Shown: positions 17,995 to 27,596, counted from the stretch's first letter. The stretch is DNA of 64,000 bases from an uncultured Muribaculaceae bacterium (GCA_910577315.1 CAJTME010000001.1:248001-312000), one strand, 5' to 3'. Made by a program: numbers and translations. Notes: a model not told the origin generated them from the letters alone.

Positions 17995-18093
17995 AAAATA
18001 TGAATTTTTAGCCACAGCCCCCGCCAGGTGGGACATTATAATATATCCAAACGGCGAGGATAAGCTCCTTAATTGTAAAATAATGTTAATTAT

Positions 18094-18135
18094 AGTACTT
18101 TGCATTGCATAGTACTATCAGAGTACTTAACTTTG
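18094..18135 (+). promoter_or_regulatory. padR promoter with three AGTACT palindromes (candidate operator)
   Basis: The -7 box TAACTTTG (18128-18135) has ATTG (18104-18107) 20 bases upstream. The self-complementary hexamer AGTACT occurs at 18094, 18111 and 18122, overlapping or flanking the -33 region and abutting the -7 box. PadR regulators commonly autoregulate, so these are candidate binding sites. Confidence 0.5.
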
Positions 18136-18188
18136 CAGCGTAAAACTCATTCTTCTCTCTCAACTCATTCTCCTCAACACTCCAAAAG

Positions 18189-18536
18189 ATGAACATCGAA
18201 AACCTGAAATCGCAAATGCGCAAGGGCATGCTCGAGTTTTGCGTGCTCCTAATCCTGAGGCACAGGCCCGCCTACGCCTCCGAGATGATCGCAGCGTTGA
18301 AAGAGGCCCGGCTAATCGTGGTGGAGGGCACCCTCTACCCACTGCTGACAAGGCTGAAAAACGACGGGCTCCTCGCCTATGAATGGCAGGAGTCCACATC
18401 TGGGCCTCCGCGCAAGTACTATTCGCTGACACCGCTCGGCGAGCAGTTCCTGAGCCAGCTGTCAGAATCATGGCAGGAAATAGCCGGCACAATCTACCAC
18501 CTTCAACAAACCAACCTTTTACCCCTCTCCAAATGA
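18189..18536 (+). CDS. PadR family transcriptional regulator
   Basis: 115 aa, a small PadR of subfamily s2. A winged helix-turn-helix fills about residues 8-90: KGMLEFCVLLILRHRPAYASEMIAAL, the recognition stretch VVEGTLYPLLTRLKNDGLLAYEW, and the wing GPPRKYYSLTPLGEQFL. A short C-terminal helix for dimerisation follows. Its stop codon overlaps the start of the PspC-domain gene (ATGA, 18533-18536), so the two are coupled, as is common for PadR/PspC pairs, in which the regulator controls its own operon, often in response to envelope stress or antimicrobial agents. The inducer is unknown. Confidence 0.92.
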   Translation: MNIENLKSQMRKGMLEFCVLLILRHRPAYASEMIAALKEARLIVVEGTLYPLLTRLKNDGLLAYEWQESTSGPPRKYYSLTPLGEQFLSQLSESWQEIAGTIYHLQQTNLLPLSK

Positions 18537-19636
18537 AAAAAGCCTTTCCCGCAAATATCAACGGCACCGTCTTCTACATCGACGAGGACGCATTCGAGCT
18601 TCTCAGCACCTACCTCACCCAGCTGCGTACCGCCTTCCCCGGACAGGAAGGCCTGGAGATAATAACAGACATCGAAGCCCGCATAGCCGAGCTGTTCAAC
18701 GAACTGATGGACAACGGCTCGCGTGTCATAACCATCACCGACGTAAATGCAGTGATCGAACAGATGGGCCGCCCGGCAGACCTGTCGGGAGCAACCGGCT
18801 TTGCCGACGAAACTCCGGCTGATGAGGACACCCGCTGCGACACCGCGACTCCCCCACCCTTTTCGGCCGACCAGCCCACCCGCAAGCGTCTCTACCGCGA
18901 CGAACGCAACAAGGTGTTCGGCGGCGTGCTTTCGGGCCTTGCCATATATCTCGGCTGGAACGTAACGGTAATGCGGGTACTCTACGCCGTATTGTGCGTG
19001 TGCTCCTACTTCTGGCCGATGCTCATAATCTATCTCATCGCCTGGATGATAATTCCTCCGGCACGGACCCCGAGGCAGATACTTGAAATGACAGGCACCC
19101 CGGTAACAATAAACAATGTCGGCCAGACAATCCTCGGGACCGCCGACCCCAATGCCCCCGCACCCGCCGGCAACACGGCACAGACCGTGTTCAGCGTTCT
19201 TGGCAAAGCCATCCTCGCTTTCCTGGGCATCCTGGGGGTCGGACTTGCCGTAGGGGGTCTGGTACTGCTCATCTTCTCAATCAGCGGCTGGATAGTGTTC
19301 TCGGGATGGGGTAACATCGAGATTCTCGACGCCCTCGACCTTTTCGACGCCACCGTCCACCCGGTAATGGGTGCCGTAGGGACGCTTTGCTTCGCCATGG
19401 CCCTCATAATTCCCGCCATCGCCCTGATATGGGCCGCATGCGTCGCCCTGTTCAAGTCGAAGGGAGCGTCCACGGCGTTCATAGTCACGGCAGTAGTGCT
19501 GGAAGTGCTCTTCATTGTCGGCGCCCTCGTGTTCATCAACATCGCCAGCATCGGGCCGGTGCATGAATACCACATCGATTGGGAACCGGGCCTGATTACA
19601 GCTCCGCTGTCGCTCCTTCCCGTTCAACTGCCCTGA
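18533..19636 (+). CDS. PspC domain-containing membrane protein
   Basis: 367 aa from the ATG that overlaps the padR stop codon; a longer upstream frame exists but runs over padR. The N-terminal cytoplasmic region (about 1-85) resembles the domain found before PspC in Bacteroidetes proteins (VFYIDEDAFELLSTYL...). The PspC domain follows (about 118-180: RLYRDERNKVFGGVLSGLAIYLGWNVTVMRV, then a membrane segment and WMIIPPARTP). Further membrane segments lie at about 220-255, 280-305 and 315-340. PspC proteins take part in membrane stress responses. Placed with PadR in a two-gene operon, which suggests a regulated envelope response. Confidence 0.88.
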   Translation: MKKAFPANINGTVFYIDEDAFELLSTYLTQLRTAFPGQEGLEIITDIEARIAELFNELMDNGSRVITITDVNAVIEQMGRPADLSGATGFADETPADEDTRCDTATPPPFSADQPTRKRLYRDERNKVFGGVLSGLAIYLGWNVTVMRVLYAVLCVCSYFWPMLIIYLIAWMIIPPARTPRQILEMTGTPVTINNVGQTILGTADPNAPAPAGNTAQTVFSVLGKAILAFLGILGVGLAVGGLVLLIFSISGWIVFSGWGNIEILDALDLFDATVHPVMGAVGTLCFAMALIIPAIALIWAACVALFKSKGASTAFIVTAVVLEVLFIVGALVFINIASIGPVHEYHIDWEPGLITAPLSLLPVQLP

Positions 19637-19719
19637 TTGGCGCAGGTGTGACTGAAAGTTGGGAAAACCGAGAATTAATTTGGCTGACTATATAATATAT
19701 TGCGCCACGCGACGTTATT

Positions 19720-19738
19720 AAGGTATCGAACTTACCTT
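19720..19738 (+). terminator. Candidate terminator of the padR-pspC operon
   Basis: A short stem AAGGTA/TACCTT with a 7-nt loop is followed by TTTATTTAATT, about 85 bases after the PspC gene. It is weak and may instead belong to the leader of the small gene at 19785. Confidence 0.35.
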
Positions 19739-19784
19739 TTATTTAATTACCTTGATAACAACCGTCAAACCCAAAGGCTTGCCT

Positions 19785-19946
19785 ATGAAAAAATTCTCTA
19801 CTCCAACTCTCGGAAAACCCGAATCTGAAAACGAGAGCCGTCCCAACCTCTCGCCCAAAGCCTCGACAATCGCTTTCCTGCGGCAGTTTGCCCGTGCCTA
19901 TTGTCCGGCACCCACGGCTTCGATGCCCGGAATCGTACTGAACTGA
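19785..19946 (+). CDS. Small conserved-looking protein of unknown function (53 aa)
   Basis: 53 aa from the ATG at 19785 (an earlier in-frame ATG at 19752 would add 11 residues). The N-terminal half is polar (KKFSTPTLGKPESENESRPNLSPK); the C-terminal half has a short amphipathic helix (STIAFLRQFARAY) and ends CPAPTASMPGIVLN. There is no signal peptide or membrane segment. Support for a real gene comes from position: it sits between a hairpin and a strong terminator (19969-20004) in an intergenic space of its own. No function is recognised. Confidence 0.55.
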   Translation: MKKFSTPTLGKPESENESRPNLSPKASTIAFLRQFARAYCPAPTASMPGIVLN

Positions 19947-19968
19947 AATCCGAGGTCCGTAAAAACCA

Positions 19969-20004
19969 CCGGCCACCGCAACGATTGCGGTGGCCGGAAT
20001 TTTT
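19969..20004. terminator. Strong terminator after the 53-aa gene
   Basis: A perfect 13-bp stem (CCGGCCACCGCAA with TTGCGGTGGCCGG), a 3-nt loop, then AATTTTTAT on the plus strand, 22 bases after the stop codon and between convergent genes. Confidence 0.88.
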
Positions 20005-20024
20005 ATAAGTTCATGCCGGAGGGC

Positions 20025-21128
20025 TCACACGTTGAAGCGGAAATGCATGATGTCGCCATCCTGCACCACATATTCCTTGCCTTCGACGCCCATCTTGCCG
20101 GCCTCGCGCACCCCCTGCTCGCCTCCGAGGGCCACGTAGTCGTCATATTTGATGACCTCGGCACGGATGAATCCTTTTTCAAAGTCAGTATGGATTATGC
20201 CGGCGCACTTCGGCGCCTTGGAACCCCGTATGAACGTCCAGGCGCGCACTTCATCGGGACCGGCCGTGAAATAGGTCTGCAAATCAAGCAGGGCGTAAGC
20301 CGCACGGATGAGGCGCGACACGCCCGATTCATCCAGCCCTATTTCAGCAAGGAACTCGGCGCGCTCTTCCCATGTGTCGAGCTCGGCAATCTCGCTTTCG
20401 GTCTGCGCTGCCACGACGAGAACCTGGGCGTCCTCGCCCTCAATCGACTTCTTAACGGCCTCGACATAGGCGTTGCCCGTAGCGGCCGAGGCATCGTCGA
20501 CATTGCATACATACATCACTGGTTTGGAGGTGAGCAGGAACAGCTCGCGGGCGAATTTCTGTTCGTCGGGCGTCTCGAATGTCACCGACCGTGCCGGTTT
20601 GCCGGCGTCGAGGGCTTCCTTGATCTGGCGCAGGACCTCATACTGCATCTTCGCAACCTTGTCGCCGCCAGTCTGAGCCTGCTTGAGGGTCTTGGCGATG
20701 CGTGCGTCAACGGTCTCAAGATCTTTGAGAATCAATTCATATTCAATTATCTCCTTGTCGCGGACCGGGTCTACCGAACCGTCGACATGGGTGATGTTGT
20801 CATCGTCAAAACAACGCAGGACGTGCAGGATGGCGTCTGTCTCACGGATATTGGCAAGGAACTTGTTGCCGAGGCCCTCGCCCTTTGAGGCGCCCTTCAC
20901 AAGACCGGCGATGTCGACGATCTCGACCGTGGCCGGAACCACCGATTTGGGCTGGCACATCTCGACGAGCGTGGTGAGGCGGTCGTCGGGAACGGTGATT
21001 ACGCCCACATTGGGCTCGATGGTGCAGAACGGGAAGTTGGCCGACTGAGCTTTGGCGTTGCTCAGGCAGTTGAAAAGGGTTGATTTGCCTACGTTGGGCA
21101 AACCAACGATGCCGCATTTTAATGCCAT
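20025..21128 (-). CDS. ychF: Redox-regulated ATPase YchF (Obg-like, OLA1)
   Basis: 367 aa, usual size. The N-terminal P-loop G domain starts [18 protein letters not shown] (G1), with [20 protein letters not shown] (G3) and a modified specificity motif typical of YchF, which prefers ATP over GTP. A coiled-coil insertion (about 130-200) and the C-terminal TGS domain (about 283-366: [45 protein letters not shown]) complete the family layout. It is a conserved cytoplasmic, ribosome-associated ATPase connected with oxidative-stress control. It is divergent from glyS. Confidence 0.96.
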   Translation of the reverse strand: MALKCGIVGLPNVGKSTLFNCLSNAKAQSANFPFCTIEPNVGVITVPDDRLTTLVEMCQPKSVVPATVEIVDIAGLVKGASKGEGLGNKFLANIRETDAILHVLRCFDDDNITHVDGSVDPVRDKEIIEYELILKDLETVDARIAKTLKQAQTGGDKVAKMQYEVLRQIKEALDAGKPARSVTFETPDEQKFARELFLLTSKPVMYVCNVDDASAATGNAYVEAVKKSIEGEDAQVLVVAAQTESEIAELDTWEERAEFLAEIGLDESGVSRLIRAAYALLDLQTYFTAGPDEVRAWTFIRGSKAPKCAGIIHTDFEKGFIRAEVIKYDDYVALGGEQGVREAGKMGVEGKEYVVQDGDIMHFRFNV

Positions 21129-21198
21129 ATATTTTGATTGGTTTTGTTACAGTTTGTGAAATACGGCTGCAAAGTTAGCACTTTTTGCCCAAATCCGT

Positions 21199-21229
21199 GT
21201 TGCCAATCCACATATAATTAGTAAATTTG
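21199..21229 (+). promoter_or_regulatory. Promoter of glyS
   Basis: GTTG (21199-21202), a 19-bp spacer and TAAATTTG (21222-21229). A minus-strand TAACTTTG (21170-21177) in the same gap probably serves ychF but lacks a good -33 box. Confidence 0.7.
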
Positions 21230-21277
21230 CACGTTTAAACCCTGTAACAACATTCAAAACCAACCATATCAGCTATT

Positions 21278-22822
21278 ATGGCACAACAAGAAGACGTGTT
21301 CAAGAAAATCGTGGCACATGCCAAGGAGTATGGCTTCGTTTTTCCTTCAAGTGAAATATACGACGGACTTTCGGCCGTGTACGACTACGGCCAGAACGGC
21401 GTGGAACTCAAAAACAACATCAAGCGCTACTGGTGGGAAGCCATGACGCTGCTCCACGAGAACATCGTGGGCATCGACTCGGCTATTTTCATGCACCCCA
21501 CAATCTGGAAAGCATCAGGCCACGTCGACGCCTTCAACGACCCGCTGATTGACAACCGCGACTCAAAGAAGCGCTACCGCGCCGACGTGCTCATCGAAGA
21601 CCACATCGCCAAAATCGACGATAAAATCAACAAGGAGGTGGAGAAAGCCCGCAAGCGTTTCGGCGAATCGTTTGACGAGGCCATGTTCCGCCAGACCAAC
21701 GGTCGCGTTGCCGAGCTCGTGGCACGCCGCGAGGCCATCCACGACCGTTTCTCGCAGGCAATGAACGACAACAACCTCGACGATCTGCGCCAGATAATCA
21801 TCGACGAGGAAATCGTCGACCCGATTTCCGGCACTAAAAACTGGACAGAAGTGCGCCAGTTCAACCTCATGTTCAAGACCGAGATGGGCTCAACCGCCGA
21901 CGGCGCCATGACCGTCTACCTGCGTCCTGAAACCGCCCAGGGTATCTTCGTCAACTACCTCAACGTGCAGAAGACCGGCCGCATGCGCATCCCCTTCGGC
22001 ATCGCACAGATCGGCAAGGCTTTCCGCAACGAAATCGTTGCCCGCCAGTTCATCTTCCGCATGCGCGAGTTCGAGCAGATGGAAATGCAGTTCTTCGTAC
22101 GCCCCGGCGACGAAATGAAATGGTTCCAGTACTGGAAGGAATGGCGCCTGCGCTGGCACAAGGCTCTCGGTCTCGGCGACGAGAAATACCGCTATCATGA
22201 CCACGAAAAGCTGGCCCACTATGCCAACGCCGCCACCGACATCGAGTTCCTCATGCCCTTCGGCTTCAAGGAGGTGGAAGGCATCCACTCGCGCACCGAC
22301 TTCGACCTGTCGCAACACGAGAAATTCTCCGGCAAGAAAATCCAGTATTTCGATCCCGAACTCAATTCAAGCTACACCCCCTACGTCATCGAGACCTCAA
22401 TCGGCGTTGACCGTATGTTCCTTTCCGTGCTCTCGTCGGCCTATGAGGAACAGAAACTCGAAGGCGGCGACTCGCGCGTGGTGCTCCGCCTCCCGGCTGC
22501 CCTGGCTCCCGTGAAGTGCGCCGTGATGCCCCTTGTGCGCAAGGACGGACTTCCCGAAAAAGCCCGCGAGATTGTCGATGACCTCAAGTTTGACTTCTCC
22601 ACCCACTACGACGAAAAGGATTCCATCGGCAAGCGCTACCGCCGTCAGGATGCAATCGGCACACCGTTCTGCATCACCGTCGACCACCAGACCCTGGAAG
22701 ACAACACCGTCACACTGCGCCACCGCGACTCCATGGAACAGGCCCGCGTCAACATCGCCGACCTCCACCGTCTCATCCACGACGAGGTTTCGCTCAACTC
22801 TCTCCTGCGCAAACTCAAATAA
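21278..22822 (+). CDS. glyS: Glycine--tRNA ligase (class II, dimeric)
   Basis: 514 aa, the eukaryote/Bacteroidetes-type single-chain enzyme. It begins with the conserved FKKIVAHAKEYGFVFPSSEIYDG; class II motif 2 (FRNEIVARQFIFRMREFEQMEMQFF, about 250-275) and motif 3 (SIGVDRMFLSVL, about 375-386) are visible, with the C-terminal anticodon-binding domain about 405-510 (KCAVMPLVRKDGLPEKAREI). It attaches glycine to its tRNA in the cytoplasm. It has its own near-consensus promoter and is followed by a hairpin before lemA. Confidence 0.97.
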   Translation: MAQQEDVFKKIVAHAKEYGFVFPSSEIYDGLSAVYDYGQNGVELKNNIKRYWWEAMTLLHENIVGIDSAIFMHPTIWKASGHVDAFNDPLIDNRDSKKRYRADVLIEDHIAKIDDKINKEVEKARKRFGESFDEAMFRQTNGRVAELVARREAIHDRFSQAMNDNNLDDLRQIIIDEEIVDPISGTKNWTEVRQFNLMFKTEMGSTADGAMTVYLRPETAQGIFVNYLNVQKTGRMRIPFGIAQIGKAFRNEIVARQFIFRMREFEQMEMQFFVRPGDEMKWFQYWKEWRLRWHKALGLGDEKYRYHDHEKLAHYANAATDIEFLMPFGFKEVEGIHSRTDFDLSQHEKFSGKKIQYFDPELNSSYTPYVIETSIGVDRMFLSVLSSAYEEQKLEGGDSRVVLRLPAALAPVKCAVMPLVRKDGLPEKAREIVDDLKFDFSTHYDEKDSIGKRYRRQDAIGTPFCITVDHQTLEDNTVTLRHRDSMEQARVNIADLHRLIHDEVSLNSLLRKLK

Positions 22823-22836
22823 CTCTCACCCTCCCG

Positions 22837-22867
22837 TTGGGGCAGTTACATCCGCAAACTGCCCCAA
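22837..22867 (+). other. Hairpin between glyS and lemA
   Basis: An 11-bp perfect stem TTGGGGCAGTT/AACTGCCCCAA around a 9-nt loop, 14 bases after glyS. There is no U-run, so it may be a partial terminator or an mRNA-processing structure. Confidence 0.5.
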
Positions 22868-22884
22868 TGGCCAATACTTCTCAA

Positions 22885-23505
22885 ATGAAAATTTCCAAAT
22901 CTCTCATCATTGTCGGCGTAATCATCGTCGCCATCGTGCTTATCGGCGCCTGGTTTGTCAACACCCGCAACGGTTTCGTCACCCTCGACGAGGACGTGCA
23001 GCAGCAGTGGGGCAAAGTTGAGGTGCAGTATCAGCGCCGCCTCGACCTTATCCCCAACCTGGTTGAGACCGTCAAGGGCTATGCCGCCCACGAAAGCTCC
23101 ACTTTCGAGAAAGTGACCCAGGCACGTGCCGGCCTGACCGACGCCTACAACAAGGCCAACGCCCTTCAGGGACAGGATGCCGCCGCCACCGAACAGAGCC
23201 TCGACTCATACAACGCCGCCCAGCAGGGTCTCGGCAAGGCGCTCAGCATCTACGTGAACGCCGTCCGCGAGGCATATCCCGACCTCAAGGCCAACACCCA
23301 GTTCGAAGATTTGCAGACCCAGCTTGAAGGAACCGAAAACCGTATCGCCACCGAACGCGGCCGCTACACCGACGTGGTGCGTACCTACAATGTCGCAGTC
23401 CGCAAATTTCCCGCATCTTTCGTTGCTTCTCTGAGTGGCTTCAACGTTAAACCGCAGTTCAAGGCCGATGCCGAGGCTGCCACCGCTCCCAAAGTAAGCT
23501 TCTAA
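22885..23505 (+). CDS. LemA family protein
   Basis: 206 aa from the ATG at 22885, chosen because it directly precedes the membrane anchor (about 5-25, SLIIVGVIIVAIVLIGAWFV); upstream in-frame ATGs would place the hairpin inside the gene. The rest is the LemA helical domain, including VQQQWGKVEVQYQRRLDLIPNLVETVKGY and ENRIATERGRYTDVVRTYNVAVRKFPA. LemA proteins have a short outside N-terminus and a long helical domain; the molecular role is unsettled. It is probably cotranscribed with the FKBP gene 14 bases downstream. Confidence 0.92.
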   Translation: MKISKSLIIVGVIIVAIVLIGAWFVNTRNGFVTLDEDVQQQWGKVEVQYQRRLDLIPNLVETVKGYAAHESSTFEKVTQARAGLTDAYNKANALQGQDAAATEQSLDSYNAAQQGLGKALSIYVNAVREAYPDLKANTQFEDLQTQLEGTENRIATERGRYTDVVRTYNVAVRKFPASFVASLSGFNVKPQFKADAEAATAPKVSF

Positions 23506-23519
23506 CCCACCCCTGACAG

Positions 23520-24092
23520 ATGAAAAAGATTTTCTCAATCATAGCTCTTGCCACCGCCGTGTCGCTATTCTGCTCATGCGGAAAAGACGATGACGATGAC
23601 AACATCGACCTCGGCGACTACCAGAAGTGGCGCGACCAGAACGATGCGTGGGTACAGGAGCTTCAGAGCAAACGCAATCCCGACGGTACCCCTTACTACA
23701 CCACCGTGATTCCGGCATGGAATCCGTCGATTTACGTGCTCATGCACTGGTTCAACGACCGCGCCGAAACGGCCGACAATCTCGTGCCGCTATATACCTC
23801 GGTGGTTGATGTAAGATACGTGGGACTCACCTGTGAAGGCGATACTTTCGATTCGTCAATTGCAACAAACCTATACGGCAAACCCGGCATCCAGCGCTTC
23901 GCCTGCAACCAGACCATTCAGGGCTGGTCAGTGGCAATGGAGCAGATGCATGTGGGCGACACGTGCGAGGTCATCGTTCCTTACGAGGCCGGATACGGAA
24001 CTCAAGCCTCCTCGGTATTGAAGCCATATTCATCGCTGCAATTCAACCTGCGCCTTGAAGATATTTACAAATACGAGGCATCGCAATATTGA
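23520..24092 (+). CDS. FKBP-type peptidyl-prolyl cis-trans isomerase lipoprotein
   Basis: 190 aa. The lipoprotein signal ends SLFCSC (Cys20), followed by a run of Asp. The FKBP domain covers about 90-185, with VDVRYVGLTCEGDTFDSS, the typical QTIQGWSVAMEQMHVGDTCEVIVPYEAGYG and the closing YSSLQFNLRLEDI. It likely helps fold periplasmic or outer-membrane proteins. The long charged linker before the domain is typical of Bacteroidales versions. It is followed by a strong terminator. Confidence 0.9.
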   Translation: MKKIFSIIALATAVSLFCSCGKDDDDDNIDLGDYQKWRDQNDAWVQELQSKRNPDGTPYYTTVIPAWNPSIYVLMHWFNDRAETADNLVPLYTSVVDVRYVGLTCEGDTFDSSIATNLYGKPGIQRFACNQTIQGWSVAMEQMHVGDTCEVIVPYEAGYGTQASSVLKPYSSLQFNLRLEDIYKYEASQY

Positions 24093-24106
24093 TTCCAAAT
24101 CACGCT

Positions 24107-24150
24107 AAAACGAATGGCGGCATCTGATAGCAGACGCCGCCATTCGTTTT
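24107..24150. terminator. Bidirectional terminator between FKBP and AspT-like genes
   Basis: A perfect 15-bp stem (AAAACGAATGGCGGC with its complement at 24136-24150) with T-runs on both strands, between convergent genes. Confidence 0.88.
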
Positions 24151-24163
24151 TAATTGACTTTCA

Positions 24164-25864
24164 TCAGGACATAAGCAGCACTATCACCACACCCCACAAT
24201 ATCAGCAGCGTATTGCCGATTGCATAAGTCACGGTATAACCCATCGCCGGGATTGAGCTACCCACGGCATCCTGCACCGCGCCAAGCGAAGCCGTAGTGG
24301 TGCGGCTTCCGGCACAGCACCCGAGATTAATCGCTGCCGGGAACTTGAAGATTTTATGACCGATGATTATGCCGAGTATAAGGGGAAGCGAGGTGGCGAT
24401 GACACCCATGAAGAAGAGCACGAAGCCCACTTCCTTAAGTCCGCTGACAAACGACGGACCCGACGAGATGCCTACAACTGCGATGAACATGTTGAGGCCA
24501 AGGTTGTCCATGAGCCATACCGACGAGCGCGGAATACGTCCGAACGTTGGGTGCTTCGAGCGCAACCAGCCCAGCACGAGGCCTGCAATCAAGGCGCCGC
24601 CGCTGACACTGAGGCTCACCGGCACCTTTCCGAAATGGATGGCGAGCGAGCCCAGCAGACCACCGATGAAGATGCCGATGCCAACAAACACAAGGTCGGT
24701 CTTGGTCGACTTCCGGTCGGCATAGCCCAGGCGCGGTGCAGCTGCGTTTACTTCACGTACCAGGCCCACAACCGTCACGACGTCGCCACGACGGATTTTC
24801 ATCTTGGCAAGCACCGGGATATTTACGCCGCCGCGCGAGATACTTTTGATTGAGATGCCATACATGAATTTCTGGCGGCGCAGCTCGTCCACCGTCATTC
24901 CGTCCAGTTCCTTTTTAGAAATGGTAATCTCGAGTTCCTCGGCAGGAAAGTCGAGCAATTCCGCATCGGAAACTTCAGGACCAATCCAACTTTCATCACC
25001 TATGATAAATTCACGACGTCCGCTGAGGACTATCTCGTCATTTTTCGCAATCTTAACATCGGGCGTAACCTCGACAACCTTGCCGTCCTGGCGCACACGC
25101 TCCACGAAAAGGCGTCGCCCCTGTGCGGCAAGATATGCTTCCACGTCGGTTACGGTGCGGGGAGTGGCGAAGAAATCTGCGGTGGCCTTGTAAGCTCTGA
25201 AAGCCACGGGGCGCAGGGCCTTTATATAGTTGGGATCTGAGTTTGCCTCACCCTGGTTCATCTCCTTTTCAAGTTGGGCTGTCTCAGCCTTCACTTTCTT
25301 GATGCCTCCGAGCAACGCTGGCCCGAGGTTGGCGAGGATATAGGCGGAACCAATCGTACCGAACACATACGAAACCGCGTAACATACAGGGATTATGCTT
25401 ATCCACGACTGTTTGTCGGCAGACGAAACGGGCAAGCTGTTGAGAGTATCCGTACCGACACCGATGGCCGCTGACATTGTCTGCGCGCCGGCAAGCAGGC
25501 CGATGGCCTCTCCAATATTATAACCCATGCATACTGCAACGCCCCATGTAACCAACAGACACAGCACGCAGACCACAACGGCAAATCCAACCTGCTTGAG
25601 ACCGTCGCCTCGCAGGGCTTGGAAAAACTGTGGGCCCACACTATAGCCTATTGAAAACAGAAACAGAAGGAAAAACACATCCTTAAGTGGGCCGGGAATG
25701 GGGATGTCAAGCTGCCCCACCAGCACTCCGACAAGCAGCACCGACGTTACGGTACCGAGCGAAAACGACTTATATTTAAGCTGTCCGATAAAAAAACCGA
25801 TACCTATGGTCAGGAAGACGGCCAGGGAAGGGTTGCTGCGCAATACATCTACAATCCAGTTCAT
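24164..25864 (-). CDS. AspT/YbjL-type antiporter (aspartate:alanine exchanger family)
   Basis: 566 aa. Two blocks of five or six membrane segments (about 10-185 and 385-566) flank a cytoplasmic region with two TrkA-C/RCK-C domains (about 215-285 and 295-370). This is the AAE transporter layout. Motifs [18 protein letters not shown] and [22 protein letters not shown], typical of the repeated halves, are present. AspT exchanges aspartate for alanine and with a decarboxylase consumes protons; other members have different substrates. The gene is divergent from gadB and next to the acid-resistance genes, so a role in amino acid exchange under acid stress is possible but is an inference from position. 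Confidence 0.85.
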   Translation of the reverse strand: MNWIVDVLRSNPSLAVFLTIGIGFFIGQLKYKSFSLGTVTSVLLVGVLVGQLDIPIPGPLKDVFFLLFLFSIGYSVGPQFFQALRGDGLKQVGFAVVVCVLCLLVTWGVAVCMGYNIGEAIGLLAGAQTMSAAIGVGTDTLNSLPVSSADKQSWISIIPVCYAVSYVFGTIGSAYILANLGPALLGGIKKVKAETAQLEKEMNQGEANSDPNYIKALRPVAFRAYKATADFFATPRTVTDVEAYLAAQGRRLFVERVRQDGKVVEVTPDVKIAKNDEIVLSGRREFIIGDESWIGPEVSDAELLDFPAEELEITISKKELDGMTVDELRRQKFMYGISIKSISRGGVNIPVLAKMKIRRGDVVTVVGLVREVNAAAPRLGYADRKSTKTDLVFVGIGIFIGGLLGSLAIHFGKVPVSLSVSGGALIAGLVLGWLRSKHPTFGRIPRSSVWLMDNLGLNMFIAVVGISSGPSFVSGLKEVGFVLFFMGVIATSLPLILGIIIGHKIFKFPAAINLGCCAGSRTTTASLGAVQDAVGSSIPAMGYTVTYAIGNTLLILWGVVIVLLMS

Positions 25865-26093
25865 AAGATGGAATTTAAGTTTTTAACGAATTTATAACAC
25901 TGCCAAACCTTTTTAAGTTTAGAGGATGGCTGACAACCGATAATATTAAACGCTTTCTAAATTTCGGATTTTCAAAACCATCGCTGGGTCGCGTTTGTTT
26001 TATTCACTGACAGGAGACAACTAAGCACATTGCTACTTACTTTTCCTTTCCCGTCTATGTAAATTCACTTTATAACTCTTAAACACATTCCCC
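25865..26093. promoter_or_regulatory. Divergent control region between AspT-like gene and gadB
   Basis: The 229-bp gap contains the promoters of both operons. No exact TAnnTTTG box was found. The nearest candidate for gadB, TACTTTTC around 26036-26043, has one mismatch. No clear operator could be identified. Confidence 0.3.
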
Positions 26094-27530
26094 ATGCTCG
26101 ACCAAAATCTCGACCCTAACTTCAGAAAGGGCGATGCCAAGACCGATGTCTTCGGCTCAGACGCAATGCTTCAGGCAGCTCCTGTTGAACGTATTCCGAA
26201 CGGCCCAACCACCCCGGAAATAGCTTATCAGATGGTTAAGGACGAAACTTTCGCCCAGACCCAGCCCCGACTTAACCTCGCCACATTCGTAACCACCTAC
26301 ATGGACGAATATGCCACCAAGCTGATGAACGAGGCCATCAACATCAACTACATCGACGAGACGGAATATCCCCGCATCGCCGTGATGAACGGCAAGTGCA
26401 TCAACATCATGGCAAATCTGTGGAACTCGCCCGAAACCAACAAATGGAAAACCGGCGCCCTGGCCATCGGTTCGTCCGAGGCATGTATGCTGGGCGGTAT
26501 CGCAGCCTGGATCCGATGGCGTGAGAAACGCATCAAGGAAGGCAAGCCTTACGACAAACCTAACTTCGTTATTTCCACCGGCTATCAGGTCGTGTGGGAA
26601 AAATTCGCGCAGTTGTGGCAGATTGAGATGCGCACCGTGCCCCTGACTCTCGAGAAGACCACCCTCGACCCCGAGGAAGCGCTCAAGATGTGTGATGAGA
26701 ACACCATCTGTATCGTTCCTATCCAGGGCGTTACCTGGACTGGCCTTAACGATGATGTCGAAGCCCTTGACAAGGCCCTCGACGCCTACAACGCCAAGAC
26801 CGGCTACGACATTCCTATCCACGTAGATGCTGCAACCGGCGGTTTCATCCTCCCGTTCCTCTTCCCGGAAGTAAAATGGGACTTCCGCCTCAAATGGGTG
26901 CTCTCAATCAGCACCTCGGGCCACAAGTTCGGCCTCGTTTACCCGGGCCTCGGCTGGGTAGTATGGAAAGACAAGAAGTACCTGCCCGATGTAATGTCGT
27001 TCAGCGTCAACTATCTCGGCGCCGAAATCAGCCAGGTAGGCCTTAACTTCTCGCGTCCTGCCGCACAGATTCTCGGCCAGTACTACCAGTTCATCCGCCT
27101 CGGCTTTGAAGGCTACAAGAACGTGCAGTACAACTCGCTCCAGGTTGCCAAATACCTCCACGAGCAGGTCGGCTCGATGCCCGAGTTCCAGCCCTATTCG
27201 CCCGACGTGCCCAATCCTATCTTCACCTGGCTTATGAAGCCCGAAGTTCAGAAGACGGCTAAATGGACCCTCTTCGACCTTCAGGACAAGCTCGCCCAGA
27301 AGGGTTGGATGGTTCCGGCCTACACACTGCCCGCAAACATCCAGAACATCGTCGTCATGCGCGTGCTCTGCAAGCAGGGATTCAGCCGTGACATGGCCGA
27401 TCAGCTCCTCAACGACATCAAGTTTGCCGTCGCCGAGCTCAACGCCCTCGAATATCCCACCACCACACGTATACAGATGGAGAAAAACGTTCCTCTTGCA
27501 ACGAAGACTTTCAACCACACCGGAAAGTAA
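26094..27530 (+). CDS. gadB: Glutamate decarboxylase
   Basis: 478 aa. PLP enzyme converting glutamate to GABA and CO2, consuming one proton. The PLP lysine is Lys278 in STSGHKFG (E. coli GadB Lys276), with HVDAATGGF upstream (the Asp pairs with the pyridine nitrogen). The C-terminus ends TKTFNHTGK; this is close to the end of E. coli GadB, where the terminal helix with a His closes the active site at neutral pH (the final HTGK fits). The gene is followed by glutaminase and the antiporter, so it supplies the decarboxylation step of glutamine-dependent acid resistance. A hairpin separates it from glsA. Confidence 0.96.
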   Translation: MLDQNLDPNFRKGDAKTDVFGSDAMLQAAPVERIPNGPTTPEIAYQMVKDETFAQTQPRLNLATFVTTYMDEYATKLMNEAININYIDETEYPRIAVMNGKCINIMANLWNSPETNKWKTGALAIGSSEACMLGGIAAWIRWREKRIKEGKPYDKPNFVISTGYQVVWEKFAQLWQIEMRTVPLTLEKTTLDPEEALKMCDENTICIVPIQGVTWTGLNDDVEALDKALDAYNAKTGYDIPIHVDAATGGFILPFLFPEVKWDFRLKWVLSISTSGHKFGLVYPGLGWVVWKDKKYLPDVMSFSVNYLGAEISQVGLNFSRPAAQILGQYYQFIRLGFEGYKNVQYNSLQVAKYLHEQVGSMPEFQPYSPDVPNPIFTWLMKPEVQKTAKWTLFDLQDKLAQKGWMVPAYTLPANIQNIVVMRVLCKQGFSRDMADQLLNDIKFAVAELNALEYPTTTRIQMEKNVPLATKTFNHTGK

Positions 27531-27555
27531 TCTCTTCTGACACAAGATAACTTAC

Positions 27556-27596
27556 ACCGGCCGGCGACCGCTGACAATGGGCGTGCGCCGGCCGGT
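27556..27596 (+). other. Hairpin between gadB and glutaminase genes
   Basis: An 11-bp perfect stem (ACCGGCCGGCG/CGCCGGCCGGT) with a 19-nt loop, 25 bases after gadB. It is followed by TGTCTATCTT, not a clear U-run, so it could be a leaky terminator that lets more gadB than glsA-gadC mRNA accumulate. Confidence 0.6.

Noticed and set aside
18383..18532. Upstream extension of the PspC-domain protein
   Set aside because: It would run through the padR gene in another frame; the ATGA overlap and family similarity put the start at 18533.
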